The translations under genes were made by a program, and so were the position numbers. The notes under the pieces were generated by a model. That model did no database searches. It was not told where the DNA came from and saw only the letters and a list, made by a program, of their open reading frames with translations. Shown piece by piece: positions 43,593 to 57,190 of a DNA stretch of 64,000 nucleotides. Source of the DNA: Branchiostoma floridae (lineage: Eukaryota; Chordata; Leptocardii; Amphioxiformes; Branchiostomatidae); assembly GCF_000003815.2 (NCBI RefSeq), contig NC_049982.1, positions 487,815-551,814 of the forward strand, written 5' to 3'. Every line of letters begins with the position of its first letter. Within the stretch, counting starts at the first letter, position 1.

Positions 43593-46500
43593 CGTTGAGG
43601 GGGGGTTTGTCTGCCTTGGGCCGGCTTCTCACGGGCGAGTCCTTTCCGTCACTGTTCTGGTCGGTCTGGGGGTTTTCCGCTATCATTCCAGCTGGAAGGG
43701 ACAAATGAAAGGATGCGAATGCATGAACTTTATTGCTCAACAATCCTATATAGCACAATGTATGGCAACAACATTACTATGTATGGTAACCAGTCACTGA
43801 CGAAAGCAGATGGTTATTTTATTCAGTTGCTTGAGTAAATGTAGTACAAAGTATATGGCAACAACTATGAAACAGCAATACTACATGGCTAAGTTATATC
43901 CTCAAGCTACAAAATATCATAGATTACTACATAATGTGTTGCAGTATTATCATGTATGGATGATGTGGTAGGATATGGCATTAAATGGAGGTCTTTTGTT
44001 TTAGAAGAGCCACACCTCGAGCACACAAAATAACCCACCGCACTTATTGAAAAGAGTAGGGGACCTTCCCGGTGTGAGTGAAAGTAACCTTCAGTCCTAT
44101 GGCCACACCTGGGGCAATTGCTGTTGTATTGAGGTCACTAGGTGCTGTATACAGTCTGCCATGATTACAGACCCTTGTGATTTTGCTTTGCCAATTGTAA
44201 GCTTCTCGCAATGGACTGATCCCGAAGCATAGCATTCTTCTTTGGCCATTTCTGTCCTACTGGGGCTGATTTTGATGGAGGTGTTTAAAATAGAATTCAA
44301 ATAGGGGGTGCTATTTGTTCAATATGGCATTTGATGGGATCAGTCCATTCGGCCCCTGGCTATTTTGCCCACCCAATAACAATTGCCAATAAAACATTAA
44401 AAGTCCTGACCTGTCTCCCTCCACTCGGCTGCCGTCCTCAAGTAGATGTACTTGACTGGGTCTGTTCTGATCAGGGACAGTTTCCTGGCTACGGGGAACA
44501 TCATCTCCTCACTGTAAATGGAGAGAACAGAAGCATGGTTAAACATCGATCATCTCTTCACTTAGTGCAAACATGTAGGGAACAGTCAAACAGTATGTGG
44601 TACTCAGGACATCTAATTCTTAGGAAACAAAGTTTAGGGTTCAAATCATCATCATCTCCTCACTGGACAGACATGTGGAAAATGTTAGTCTACGTTCTAC
44701 GTGTCTACGTCACATTTCCTACCAGGGGCCCGGATGAAGTCGCTATGTAAATCATGAAAAACTTTCAGCTCTTTTTGAAGACAGGATAACACACACCCAA
44801 AACTGAATTCGACAGCATGAATATACAAATGAATTTTAAGACCCACCTGCAGTGTAGAAACATGTTATATTGTGGTAAGAAGTATTGAAAGTCTTACTTG
44901 CAGTGTAAGAACATGTTATATTGTGGTAAGACTAAGAAGTAGTGAAAGTCTTACCTGCAGTGTAGGAACATATTATATTGTGGTAAGACTAAGAAGTAGT
45001 GAAAGTCTTACATGCAGTGTAAGAACATGTTATATTGTGGTAAGAAGTAGTGAAAGTCTTACCTGCAGTGTAGGAACATGTTATATTGTGGTAAGAAGTA
45101 GTGAAAGTCTTACCTACAGTGTAGGAACATGTTATATTGTGGTAAGAAGTAGTGAAAGTCTTACCTGCAGTGTAAGAACATGTTATATTGTGGTAAGAAG
45201 TAGTGAAAGACTTACCTGCAGTGTAGAAACATGTTATATTGTGGTAAGAAGTAGTGAAAGTCTTACCTGCAGTGTAAGAACATGTTATATTGTGGTAAGA
45301 AGTAGTTTGCGCAGGACTTGTTGATAAGGCAGTGCATGATGTCGTCCACCATGCCAAACAGAGACAGCGGAATGAAAGCCTCGTCTCGTAGGAACTCCGG
45401 TCTTAACCGGTCGCACGCCCAGAGGACGATCGTCTTCAGCTGGTACGGGCTCACCACGGCAGAGCCTGGAGAAATAGATTGATTGATCAATCGACTCTAT
45501 TTATAATATCAAGTATAAAGAAGACCTGACAACAGAGTGATATGATCATATTGTATGAAATAGATTAGGGAAGATTGTACTAGGTCGTCTTCCATCCAAT
45601 GTGACAAAGCCCTTAGGACGTCACAACAAACTGAGTAGATTTAACGTTTTAGACAGAGTATTACATTCCCTTCAATAAGTACAGGACCATGCGATAACTT
45701 CCAGACAGGTAAAATCATTGACGCAAACTGGCAAAGTCAGAGGACAGGTGTTTGAGGAAAGTCACACCTTGAACATACTAAAAAAAAACATCACACTTAT
45801 CAAAAACAGTAGGGTCCATCCAGGTGTGAGTGGATCAAATTTTACAGTCTCCTCTCACAAAGCTTGTACTTACTGTGTATAAAACTGGTGTGTTACACCT
45901 TATTCTTAGCAGTTTACAAGAAACAAACACCTGCTAGTTCCTTCCTGATGACAGAGTGCAGCACGTTGAAGTTGTGCATGAAGACAGGAGGGATGAACAA
46001 ACAAACAAACAAACACCTGCTAGTTCCTTCCTGATGACAGAGTGCAGCACGTTGAAGTTGTGCATGAAGACAGGAGGGATGAACAAACAAACAAACAAAC
46101 ACCTGCTAGTTCCTTCCTGATGACAGAGTGGAGCACGTTGAAGTTGTGCATGAAGACCGGAGGGATGAACCTGGCCAGTTCCAGCTCTGCCTGGCAGAAT
46201 GACAGCCGCCACTCAAGCTCCGGGTTCCCGTCAGCACAGCACATGGGCAGCAGGTGGTACCCGTTATTCTCTACCTGCACAGGGGGGGGGGGGAGAGAAG
46301 TGGCCTTGTGTTGGTGTTTGAGTAGCTCAAATCGGCCAGCAGGCCGCTTTTCAGTAACAGTAACAGTAAGCGAAACTTGGTCAGAACCCAGAAGTACTCA
46401 GGGTTGCCATCAGCACAGCACATGGGGAGTAGATGGTACCTGTTATTCTCTACCTGCAAGAGGAGAATTTGTGGAAATGGGGTAAAGTTGATAATCAGTT

Positions 46501-49500
46501 ATCCTCAATTGAAGCGAAGCATATTTAGACTCAGGTAGCTATAGGTGATAGTTCACTGTGCCGTCCCTACAGGTTGCCCCAACACTTGTTGATAACTGCG
46601 CTCACTAGACAGAAAAGAAATGGTTGTATATCTGTGACTGAGGTAAGTAAAAGAGCTTCAAACTATTCAAGGATTGTTTATATCACAATTTACGCAATTT
46701 AATATCATTATCGATGAGTATGTTTTCAGTGGCATTTGTTAGTGGGTACGTTTGTTTGTGGACAGCATAAGCATTAGGATTTGACTCAAACTTAGTCTCT
46801 AAGTTTGAAATGGTCTCACCAGACACACGTGCACTGGACACCTTTTGATATAACAACATGTAACTGCAGTACCACTCTGAAAAGAGAGGGGGCCCCAATA
46901 CTCAACATTGCCCTAAAGTAACACTGGGATTTCAATCCGCCGATCTAAAATCAATCCAAATCAAGCCGAGTCATAGTTATGAGTAATGCTGCGGATATGA
47001 CAGAATGAGATGATAGATCACGAACCACGATGGTGTCCCCGGGGACGTCAAATTGCATTTTGTCCTTCCGTCTCAATTCAACTCACATCGTCCATTAGAA
47101 CATCCTGCTTGCTTATGTACATGCATTATAATAGTTACTGCTGGGCTGGGCTAAGACAATAACCTGGTTTCTATACATTTGATTTCTAAATTTAGACCAT
47201 TCACAATGTTGTTGCATGATGTTTCCGTTGTTGTGTGAGCTCATTTTGTGAAAATATAATCTTCTTCGTTTGTAAAAATGACATGGTACCAATAATTAAA
47301 AAGGCATCCGTGGATTTGTCTGCATTTTCACGATTTTTTGTTTGTACATGTATGTCCCCCCATACCCACTTCAAAGAAAACAATCCCACCCCCCACCCCC
47401 ACCCCCCAGTAGCTTACTTCAAAACTGCAGTGGTTCTGGAGCAGGTTTTTAGAACAAGACATTTCCCTGATTTTTTTTCTTCTTCATTTTACATGAATGT
47501 CTGGTGTTTCTTGAAAAGTCATGAAGAGTTTAAAACAATCTACGCACCTTGCGACATCCAACTTTGTTTGTGCTTGATTCAGTATCTACGTCTGCAGGTT
47601 AAAACAATTGTTTAACACAACTAGTTTGTTCAGGAGGTCAAACTGAGCTACAGCAAGTATTCTGACTTCCGGCCTTTAAATCACAACATTTACTCACCTA
47701 ATCTCCAAGCAGATGTTGGGCAGAAACTTTTTCTTTATTACCAGGCTTATCTCCTAGTCTATTTACACATACCCTGCATAGCCAGGCAGTCGGAAAATGT
47801 TGCGATTATCCACCCTAACGTCTGCTTAGAGCTTTTTAGCGACCCCAACCCACTACGTGTACCCCACCCACATTCATTAATCATTAATGTGTTTTAATTC
47901 ACACACAGATCAGCGCAATGGCACAGGAAATAAAAGGGTCAAATATTTTTATCACTGATGTAAATGGGATAATGGAAAAAGGACACAATTTTATTGTAAA
48001 TCATACAAAGCTGGTTCATACACACTTTTGACATTTAACGATAATTTCAAAAGATTGAATAATATTTGGAAAAAAAATGGGGACAGACATTGATTTGATA
48101 GAAACAAATTGAAAGCTGACCTTAAAAATTGTGGCCTACATTCAACATACGTGACAGAGGTATGGGTACCTGACAGTGTACAGAAAATTCAGGTACAGGT
48201 CCGGTTCAGGTCCAGAGGATCAGGTCCAGGTCAGGACCTGAACCTGGACCTAATTTTCTGTGAAAACTCATGAATGGGCGATACTCAAAACAAAGGTCAA
48301 TTTGGCTACAAAGAAACCTGTTATTTAGTGTTAAGTGGAGTATACAACTCCCACGGGCATTTTCAAATGCCAAACGGCTGTTACTCAAGCAACTGGATAA
48401 TATCATGATTCTTTCCCAAAATCATATCTTGACAGTTTTTGTTTGTTTGCTTGATTTATTGCTTAGCACCATTTGAGTTTGGATCGGAGTTTCTCCTAGG
48501 AGAGATCCCGATTGCAATCTATACTGGTAGAATTAGCGATTGTCCTAGGATAGATCCCGATCGCAGACTGTTTCCTATATTTTAGCATCATTTGAGTTTG
48601 GATCGGAGTTTCTCCTAGGAGAATCTCTGCTGTGACATATATATAATTAGTAGTAATAATTGGTCATTATATTTGCAATAAGCTTATTACTAGTATGTAA
48701 CCTCTTGCCCTTGTGAGCTGATTCGGCCAAAAGTGGACAATTCAGATTGACCGAACTGACCAGAGCACACCCAGGAGATTAAACTTAAAGCTGGGACTGT
48801 AACATGTCTGGCCATAATTTCACCATCAGGCCACTGGAATTCAATTTGTTGGTTATCCGACATTTTTATGACATTGTATAATTTCATTTAAAGAACATCA
48901 TGAATACTGAGGAAAAAGCACAGGGAAAATGCAAGAGAAACACACCTGACATGTGTATTTGTACCATGCCTTTTTTTCAGTTTCTAATGTTTGTTTAAAG
49001 GATATATATCTGATAAGTTTCCTTATTGCCAACTAGAGACTGTGATTCTTGTGTTCCTCTTGTGATTCCTGGGAATCAGTCACACCCTAGGAGATGAGCT
49101 GGGCAGAGTTGATAGACAACAGGCTCCTGTATCTTTTAAGATAAAAAGTATCTCTGGGGCTAATTATGGGTGAAAAATCAATTAGCCACAGATAATAGCC
49201 ATGATTCTATTGGGTTTTGTTTCTGTACCCTTCAGTCATGCAGCAGCTCGCCAGGGCTGAGTCTCTGAAACTGTGTACCATGGTACAACCAAGGTACAGA
49301 ATTCTACCCTTCAAAATTTGCCTTGTCGAAGTTTTAAAAGTCTATATAAATTCTAAGTCTGTAAATAGCAGAATTGGCTTGAACACAACAAAATCGTAAT
49401 GCCTCGAAATTGTATTTTAATCAGAAACTATTGTTATAATCTTATCATTGATACATTGTTTTAACGTCGCTCACAAAGTTTGCCAACTGCTAAATGGAAG

Positions 49501-52500
49501 TCATGATTGTAATGTCCTCACAATTCAGCCTCCTAGGTTGTCAGGAGGACTGTAAAGAATTTGTTTTCATGTTCATAAATTTCCAATCCTGCATCAGTTT
49601 TTGAAACGCAGAAATGGAGAAATTACATCAAATTGCCTCAATTCTGTAAGCCTTAAATGAACCCAATTTCACATCACACATGTTGATTTGTAAAACTACG
49701 CAACATTCAACCTCCTTCATTATCCCTAATCACATTTTCTATATACATTCCAGAAAAATGGAATGAAAGCACATTTTGTCATAGGTCAACTCTTTTACCA
49801 AGCGAACATCAGAAAGGTTTTTGAAAGTGAAAGTGTAGCTATATATTGATTTTTCTCGTCCGTGCCCCACGGGCGCATTAAGGAAATGGAAGGGTGTGAC
49901 CTTTATGACTCGCCCTTTGGCTTAAGGTGCCTTTCCTTAAACCAGGCGTACGTCTTACTCTTAGGCCTAATTTTGTGCTTCCTGTTTCCAGACCTACTCC
50001 CAGAAAAAAAATGCTGACCCTAGTCTTTTTTTGGGGTGGGTAATGGAGACACATATAGTTTTTAGTCAGAGTTTTATTCAGCCTACTTCCTATTCAAGTA
50101 AAATACTGTTTGTCCTATAATGAAGGTCTAAGTTAAGGAATCTAATGAAGGATTAATGTATCCACTGTGGTTTGTCATCATAAGACACAAAACTGCATGA
50201 AGTTTGACATTGAAAGTATAAGTGTCCTCATGCATTTTAGTTATACGTTTTTAGACTGCATTGTGTCACTATGTAGAGTTTTGGCTAAAGGCAAAGTCTA
50301 AAAAATGATATCTATCAATCCATTATCTACCAAACTTAATTCAAGAATAAAACAGGAAACACAATATCTTTTTTCCTAGGCCTTAAATGCCAGGGAGATT
50401 GGATGGAAAAGGTCTGAGTTTCCGGGAGAATGGCCGTCAGATATCTGGCTGACAAATGGACGGAGGCGGCTTCATTGCTTTAAGTTGGGCTCAAGTCCAG
50501 ACTGCGGAAATGTCTTCGTTTTGCACAGCTCCTTTTCATTACACTGGTACCCGGTGGGGGCGGATTTTGGCATGGCATGGGAAATGTTCTTACGCCACAT
50601 TAATTCAATTTGTTGGCCCTCTGATTTTAGAGAAGAAGAAAAGGCAAAATGTTATTACTTGAAAAACATAATGAAAACAAAGCCAGAGGACCAGGTTTGT
50701 GCCTTGGTGCACTCAGTTTCGGCGAGGATGAGTGAGTGAGTGAGAGCACTCAGTTTCATGGAGTGAATTGTGACATACTGTAATATTCAAGTTTCCATCC
50801 CTGTCCTATGCTTTTTCTTTTATTTTCTATTTTATATTCGGAAATGCAACGAATACATTACACAGACTCAGATGCTTTTCTGATGTCCACTTACTATATA
50901 TACATTTTATTTCTAAAAATCCGAGAACCAAGGCCTGGCCTTACATTTGAACAGTTAAGGTTCAGAGTATGTTGTGTGAATGACTTTGTTAGGTAATCAA
51001 TAATAATCTATTTAAAAGATTAATATTCAATTAATAGTAATGAAGTCTTTTTTACTATTCCAACCAGACAGATAATTCAAGATTAATAATTTCTTTGCAG
51101 AAAATGAAACTGAACATTTTCACGGTGTAATTAAGTATAATTAAGTAATATCAGTGCCACATATGACATTCACTAACCTAGAAATTAAAGTGAAAGTAAG
51201 CTAACTCAATTTCTGAAATATACTGCCTACAATATCCTCTCAATTTGGTCCCAAACGATGTGAAATATGATGAAACAGAAGGCCGTGCTTCAAAAATTAT
51301 GGTCTGAGCTTTTCCAATCTCATACTGACGTCAACGTTAATCTATTTTCACTTTGCGGCAATATTTCTCCACTAACATAGTTCCGTCTCCAGTGAGCGCT
51401 GCTCCGGTAATCATGGAGTCTGCTTTCATGGCGCAGCCTCAGGCGGAAACTCAATCTTCTCACAGACTCGGCGCTCGAAGTACTTTACTCAACAGGGCTC
51501 CAAATACTTTCAGGGCTCGAAATACTTTCAGGGCTCCAAATACTGGGTGCATGTGCACCCAGGTGCACCCAAAATTGGAGCTGTGCACCCAATTATTTTC
51601 TGTGGGTGCACAGGGTGCACCCAAATATTTTCTCAGGTTTATGTATGTAAAGATATCAAAGTATACTTGTCTATTTAAGAATTTGATACCTTTTAACTAG
51701 GTTTTGCTATTAGGTTATTACTTAAATTTAAGTGGTGCACCCAAAAATTTAAGTGGTGCACCCAATTTTTTAAGCTGGGTGCACCAGTGCACCTAATCCC
51801 AAAAGTGAATTTTGAGCCCTGACTTTTTTCTGCATACCTGCGCCGGTGCAGGTAACATTGAAAATTACCTGCACCATACAAATTTTACCTGCACCACTCT
51901 GAATTTAGGAAGTATGGATCATACTTCAATTGTTCAGAAACCATTGCTATTTTTTTTCTTTCATACTTAATAGGATGTGACAGTCAACAAAACATACACC
52001 TACATCTTAGGACATTTATCATTTACGTATAAAACCCAGTACATGGACCAATGCAGGTTAGGTGCAGGTAGACACCAGAATACATTTGTACCTGCACAGC
52101 TCCAACTTTACCTGCACTAACCTTCATAATGCAGGTGGTATTTCAAGCCCTGCTTAAGATCTAGTCCTAGCTCGCCGCCAGCAATGTTGCAAGCCGTTTG
52201 AACTATTGAAGGAATCTAACCTGCAAGACGGGAACTTCAAGATATTTGGCAAATATGTCATATATTTCTTTTGCTTGCCTTAATTCAAAATATCATCACT
52301 GACAGGTAGAACTATTTTGAGATAGTTTCCTATTCCTTTTTATCAAAGTACTTAAGATCTGGTATCGCCGCCTGCAATATTGCAAGCTGTTTGAACTATT
52401 GAAGAAATCTAACTGGCAAGACGGGAAGATATTTGGCAAATATGTCATATATTTCTTTTGCTTCCCTTAATTCAAAATATTATCAGGTAGAACTATTTTG

Positions 52501-55500
52501 AGATAGATACCTATTCCTTTTATCAAAGTACCTATTAGTAAGATCTAGTCCTCGCTGCCTGCAATATTGCAAGCTGTTTGAACTATTGAAGAAATCTAAC
52601 CTTGCCTTAATTCATAATATTATCAGATAGGACTATTTTTAGATAGTTTAGCTATTCCTTTTTATCTGGGCTGAAAGCAATAAAATCTAGTCCTTGCTGC
52701 CTGCAATATTGCAACCTGTTTGAAGAAATCTAGCCTGCAAGGACGGTAAACATTTAGCAAATATGTCAAATATCAAGTTCTTAAGCTTGCCTAAATTCTT
52801 CAGCAAAATTTCAACAGCCACTAGGACCAATTTGACATTGTAAGCTATCTCTTTTCATCAAGAGATAAAAGATTTGATGAATGCATCTCCAGTTTGTGTT
52901 CGTGTGGGATGCTTAACAAGAACATTGACTCTCTACCACTTGAGCAATACTGTAAATGCAGAAACGTTCGCGGTGGTTTAATGTTCGCGGTTTCCGCAGT
53001 GGCCGCTTCACCACAAGCTTAAAACCACCGCGAACATTTTTCCATGGCAGTGAGAGACTACAGTCATGATGCCACCGCGAAAAGTCCCCTTTCCCGCTAC
53101 TGCGATATCAAATCCCCGCAAAGTTAAATGCATTTTTATAGTATTGTATGTTATTCCTAATATTAGAAAACCAACCTGTAAGACGGACCATTGGCAAATA
53201 CTCAAGTCTGCAAGTAGCTCCGAATTCCATACAGAAGCTTAGAGTTAGACCAATTTAACCTGATGAAGTCTCATTCTATAGAATTACATAAAGCAGTGGT
53301 TGATTTTTCTTCTTACTTTGAATCCTGGGAGCCAAGGGACTGTTTCTACTCACCTCACAGATCTAACGTTTCAGTGCATCTGCTAACTAGTAATCTATAT
53401 TCTTGCGGGATGTACACTTCCAGAATTCTGAACCAAAAATCTTTTAATCTCGCAGTTCTTCGATTCACACTGTCTCTCTAATCACTTAGTCCACTTTCTG
53501 ACCACATCTTACACCTGTACAGTAAACCCGATCTATGAGCCCAGGGAAATCAATTTCCAACCAAGGCAGACTCAAAGAGCTTAAGATCTCCTCCTTACAG
53601 TTGCTGCAAGCTGTCAGAAATCGAACCTTCAAAATGGATTTTTGCAAATAGCAAAAACTCAATTGTAAGCTGCTGCTCGGAATACAATACGAGTTGATGT
53701 ACCCTGATTTGCGCTTTATGTTAATTGCGCTATTTGTTTGCTTATATTGTATTTATATGTATTATCATTTGATGTATCATTTTGTTATTTCGGTATGGCA
53801 GCCTTGAAAAGGTGTCTCCTAACAAGAAACACCTGTTCTGCCATACCTTGACTGTATTTTGAAGAATCTTGATAACGATAAATAGATAAATAAATAACTA
53901 CAGTTAGCAGCTACAACTTCAGATTGATGAAGTCTAATTCTACTAACAGAACTATACAATTACTGGTGGATACAGTCCTCTATATCCAATATTGGGCAAT
54001 TATAATACATGTATATTTCTTCTTTTTTTGCTGCAAGCAAGCATTTTTCAGGAGTTGGAGGCTGCTTGATGACAATTTGTATCATTCTCTTTCTTTCAAA
54101 AGATCTATTGCTATTGATTGAATGTATCTGATTTTCATTTCTATAGAATTTGTTGACTTCCGCCGTTCTGAGAATTTTTTACTTTTCATCCCGCAGCTTT
54201 TCAATTCACACCCCCTTACTCAGTAAAGTGCCAGTTCCTGACCATAACCTAAGTATATACATGCACCTGTCCTGTTAACCCAATCCTTGCTCCAATGTTT
54301 CCAAGGGAACTCAATCTCCCAGCTAAGGCAGACTCAATCACTCAGGACTCACACTACTTTAAATACAATCTGGACTAGATAGTCTGCACTGCAATATTGC
54401 AAGCCGTTACAAATCTCACCGGCAAGACGGAAAAGACATTCTTGGCAAATAATCAAGCTACCGAATGACATTTTAAGTACTAGATATGTAGCTTCTGCTA
54501 TTCTATATATATACTATACATTTCATCATGCCCAGTTTGAAATACTGTCTTCCTGTCACATACAATATGGGGAAAAAATTTCATAGTATTGAGCAATGAT
54601 TTTCTTGACCTTGCCTTTTTCCACAAACTTAAAAATTTTGCAAGTAGGACTATTTAGAGATTTTAGCTTTGTTTGTTTTTTTCCAAAGAATTGACCAACA
54701 CTTCAATCTGACTTCTTGTTACATAGGACATAAGAATTCTGAAGTTGAAATCTGTGTTCCTCTTCAACACTCCATTCAGTAATCACTTAGCCAACTTTCC
54801 TGGCCACAACCTATAGCTACACTTGTCCGATAAGAACCCAATCTTTGGGCCAGGAAACTCATTAGCACTTAGGCAGGTAGATACTAGATAGGCTGGGGAA
54901 ACAATCACCTTTTTTAGCTTAATTTGTGCCTGCAATATCTACAAGCTGTAAGAAATCGAACCTGCGTTGTTTGGAGAAGATGAGCACTCAGCAAATAGAT
55001 ATCACTTACTGAGTTACTCTGACTCCTTTAATACCCCTGAATCAGTAATCACTTAGGCACGATCTAGACACGGGTTTTCCCGATATCGGCGAGCCAACAA
55101 CCTCTCGCCGACAGTTTTTTTTCAGTGTCTAGATGGAACTGCAATATCGCCGTCAAGATATCGGCAGAATTTCTCCCGAAAGGTCCGGAGCATTCGCCCG
55201 ATAGCTTAGCAGGGGTCCCCGATAGCTTGGTAGGGGTCCACGACAGCTTCCGCGTGCGTGTAGATGTGTCCCAACTTCAGGAAGGCTCATTAGCACACAA
55301 TGCGGGCTCATTAGGCTATATAGCTGTTTAAGACTGCAAGCGCCACGGGTGTCCCGCGGCCAACGTTCCAGATCCCGACCGACACATCCACAGATATCGG
55401 TAAAAACTGTGTATAGATTGGGCCTTAGTCCACTCTCGGGCACAACCTGTAGAGCTGTTATACTGTGACCAGTCCATTAAATACAATCCCTCAGCTAACA

Positions 55501-57144
55501 TGTAGGAAATAAGAGATGGTACACTGTTTCTACCAGACTTTAAAACTTTAAACTACATATCATTATGTATACATATATATGTCTGAAAATAGGTTATAGA
55601 GAATTCAAATTCAAACAAATATGGAGACCCAATTGCCTATGTGAAATTTCATTAGCCAGTGCTTGGGGAAATGTTTGCCTTTACTGTGCAGTCTGACTGT
55701 CATGGCCAATTAATACATATGCCAAATTTTGTTGAAATCTACTGTCCACAACCCATTACGCCGGCCTGGTGGAGGTGAAACATCCAGAGGGGCGAGTAGA
55801 ACAGAAAGAAACAACAGATTACAAATCAAATGTGAAAACAATTCGGCCAAAAGGCTTAAGCCGTTAGGCGTCTTCGGTTTAGCAGTCCTTGATTGAACAC
55901 CAGTGTTACACTACTCCCCCTTTTCTTTTCAAGATTCGTCCTCGAATCTCCAAGATCGATATCCCTGTGTGGCGCATCTTTGCCTGTTATTCACAATGTG
56001 GCACATCCGCTAGCCTGTTACTCACTGCGTGGCACATCTCTAGCCTGTTACTAACTGCGTGGCACATCTCTAGCCTGTTACTCACAGGGTCAATGTGGGA
56101 ACCAGTGAAACATCCATAGAGGCGAGAGTAGAACAGAAAGAAACAACCTGCCACCACCCGGGATCGAACCCGGGGCGGCAGATTAGAAATCGAACGTGCA
56201 AACCGTTCGACCAAAAGGCTTAAGCCATTAGGCATCTTCGGTTTAGCAGTCCTTGAACACCACTGTTATGTAAGGTTTGTGATGAGGTTTTTCTACATAA
56301 TTCTCTAATCATTTTATATTTTTTTTTGTGGTGCACCCAAAAATTGTTTGGTGCACCCATTTTTTTAGGTCGGGTGCGACAGTGCACCTAATCCCAAAAA
56401 CGAATTTTGAGCCCTGCTATAGAAAAAAAATAAAGCTCCAGAGAGATAGGACATGATGCCAGGCACGTTCCTTCGGCTCTCCTCGCGTTACGAATTACGG
56501 GAAATCAGGCGCTACATTTTAATTCTGCTGATCCAATCAACCAAAACCTTGGAAACCATTAGAAAGGAAACAGCGCGCTAACAAGGTTTGGGCGCCTTCA
56601 AATTGTTTTCCTCTCTGATGCATCCTTTTACTGAACGGATTAGACACTTTCACTATTACTCTGTTTCTAAGCCAGGAATTGTGACTGAGACATTTTCTTC
56701 TTTACATATCTATCTCTAGACACAATAGTGGAGTAAGATGTTACAAAAATTGTTTGTTGCAACTAGAATCCTGTATCATATCACCATGATATTGTTTCCT
56801 TACCCCAAAGAAGTGATTGCAGAAGCATTATTATAAGCAATATTTTGTTTTTGACTTGTGTACATGCATGTGTACATAATGTTTCTGACCAACTTGTATG
56901 GGATAGGGCTACTAGTAAATCAGTATGGCCACTATGGGCTAGGGGGGGAATCACTGATTGCTTTGTCATTCTTTGAATTTGGACAAACTTCTATCTAAAA
57001 AAGTATACAGTATACTACACGCAAATGAAAGCAATATGGGACTATTTTTGGTGGTCCTTTAGCTAATATAAGTCCCTGGGCTGTCTGTAAAGATCAAGAA
57101 CTGTGGGTCAACAGGTATGTCTGTAGCCTGTAATTGATTGATTA

Positions 57145-57190
<46 letters not shown>

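Larger units (their letters stand above)
46460..51490 (-). other. MB21D2 intron 2, left part
   Basis: Mostly unique AT-rich sequence with a C-rich run at about 47387-47407, the word palindrome at 48170, the short tandem at 48465 and the old repeat at 50013. No exon with family similarity is seen. Confidence 0.5.
52175..55000 (-). repeat. degenerate tandem repeats with GCAATATTGC core
   Basis: Units of about 140-190 bp near 52180, 52370, 52557 and 52698 share CTGCCTGCAATATTGCAAGC, TGTTTGAACTATTGAAGAAA and AAGACGG-AA. More decayed units appear near 53600, 54390 and 54935, separated by other insertions. Non-coding, in MB21D2 intron 2. Confidence 0.75.

Noticed and set aside
44872-45357. Repetitive open frames such as ESLTCSVRTCYIVVR
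   Set aside because: They are the donor-end repeat of MB21D2 exon 4 read in other frames; no independent gene.
56148-56240. tRNA gene on the minus strand
   Set aside because: The B box is good but the anticodon and acceptor stems do not pair well, and a sister copy lacks that region; fits a SINE better.
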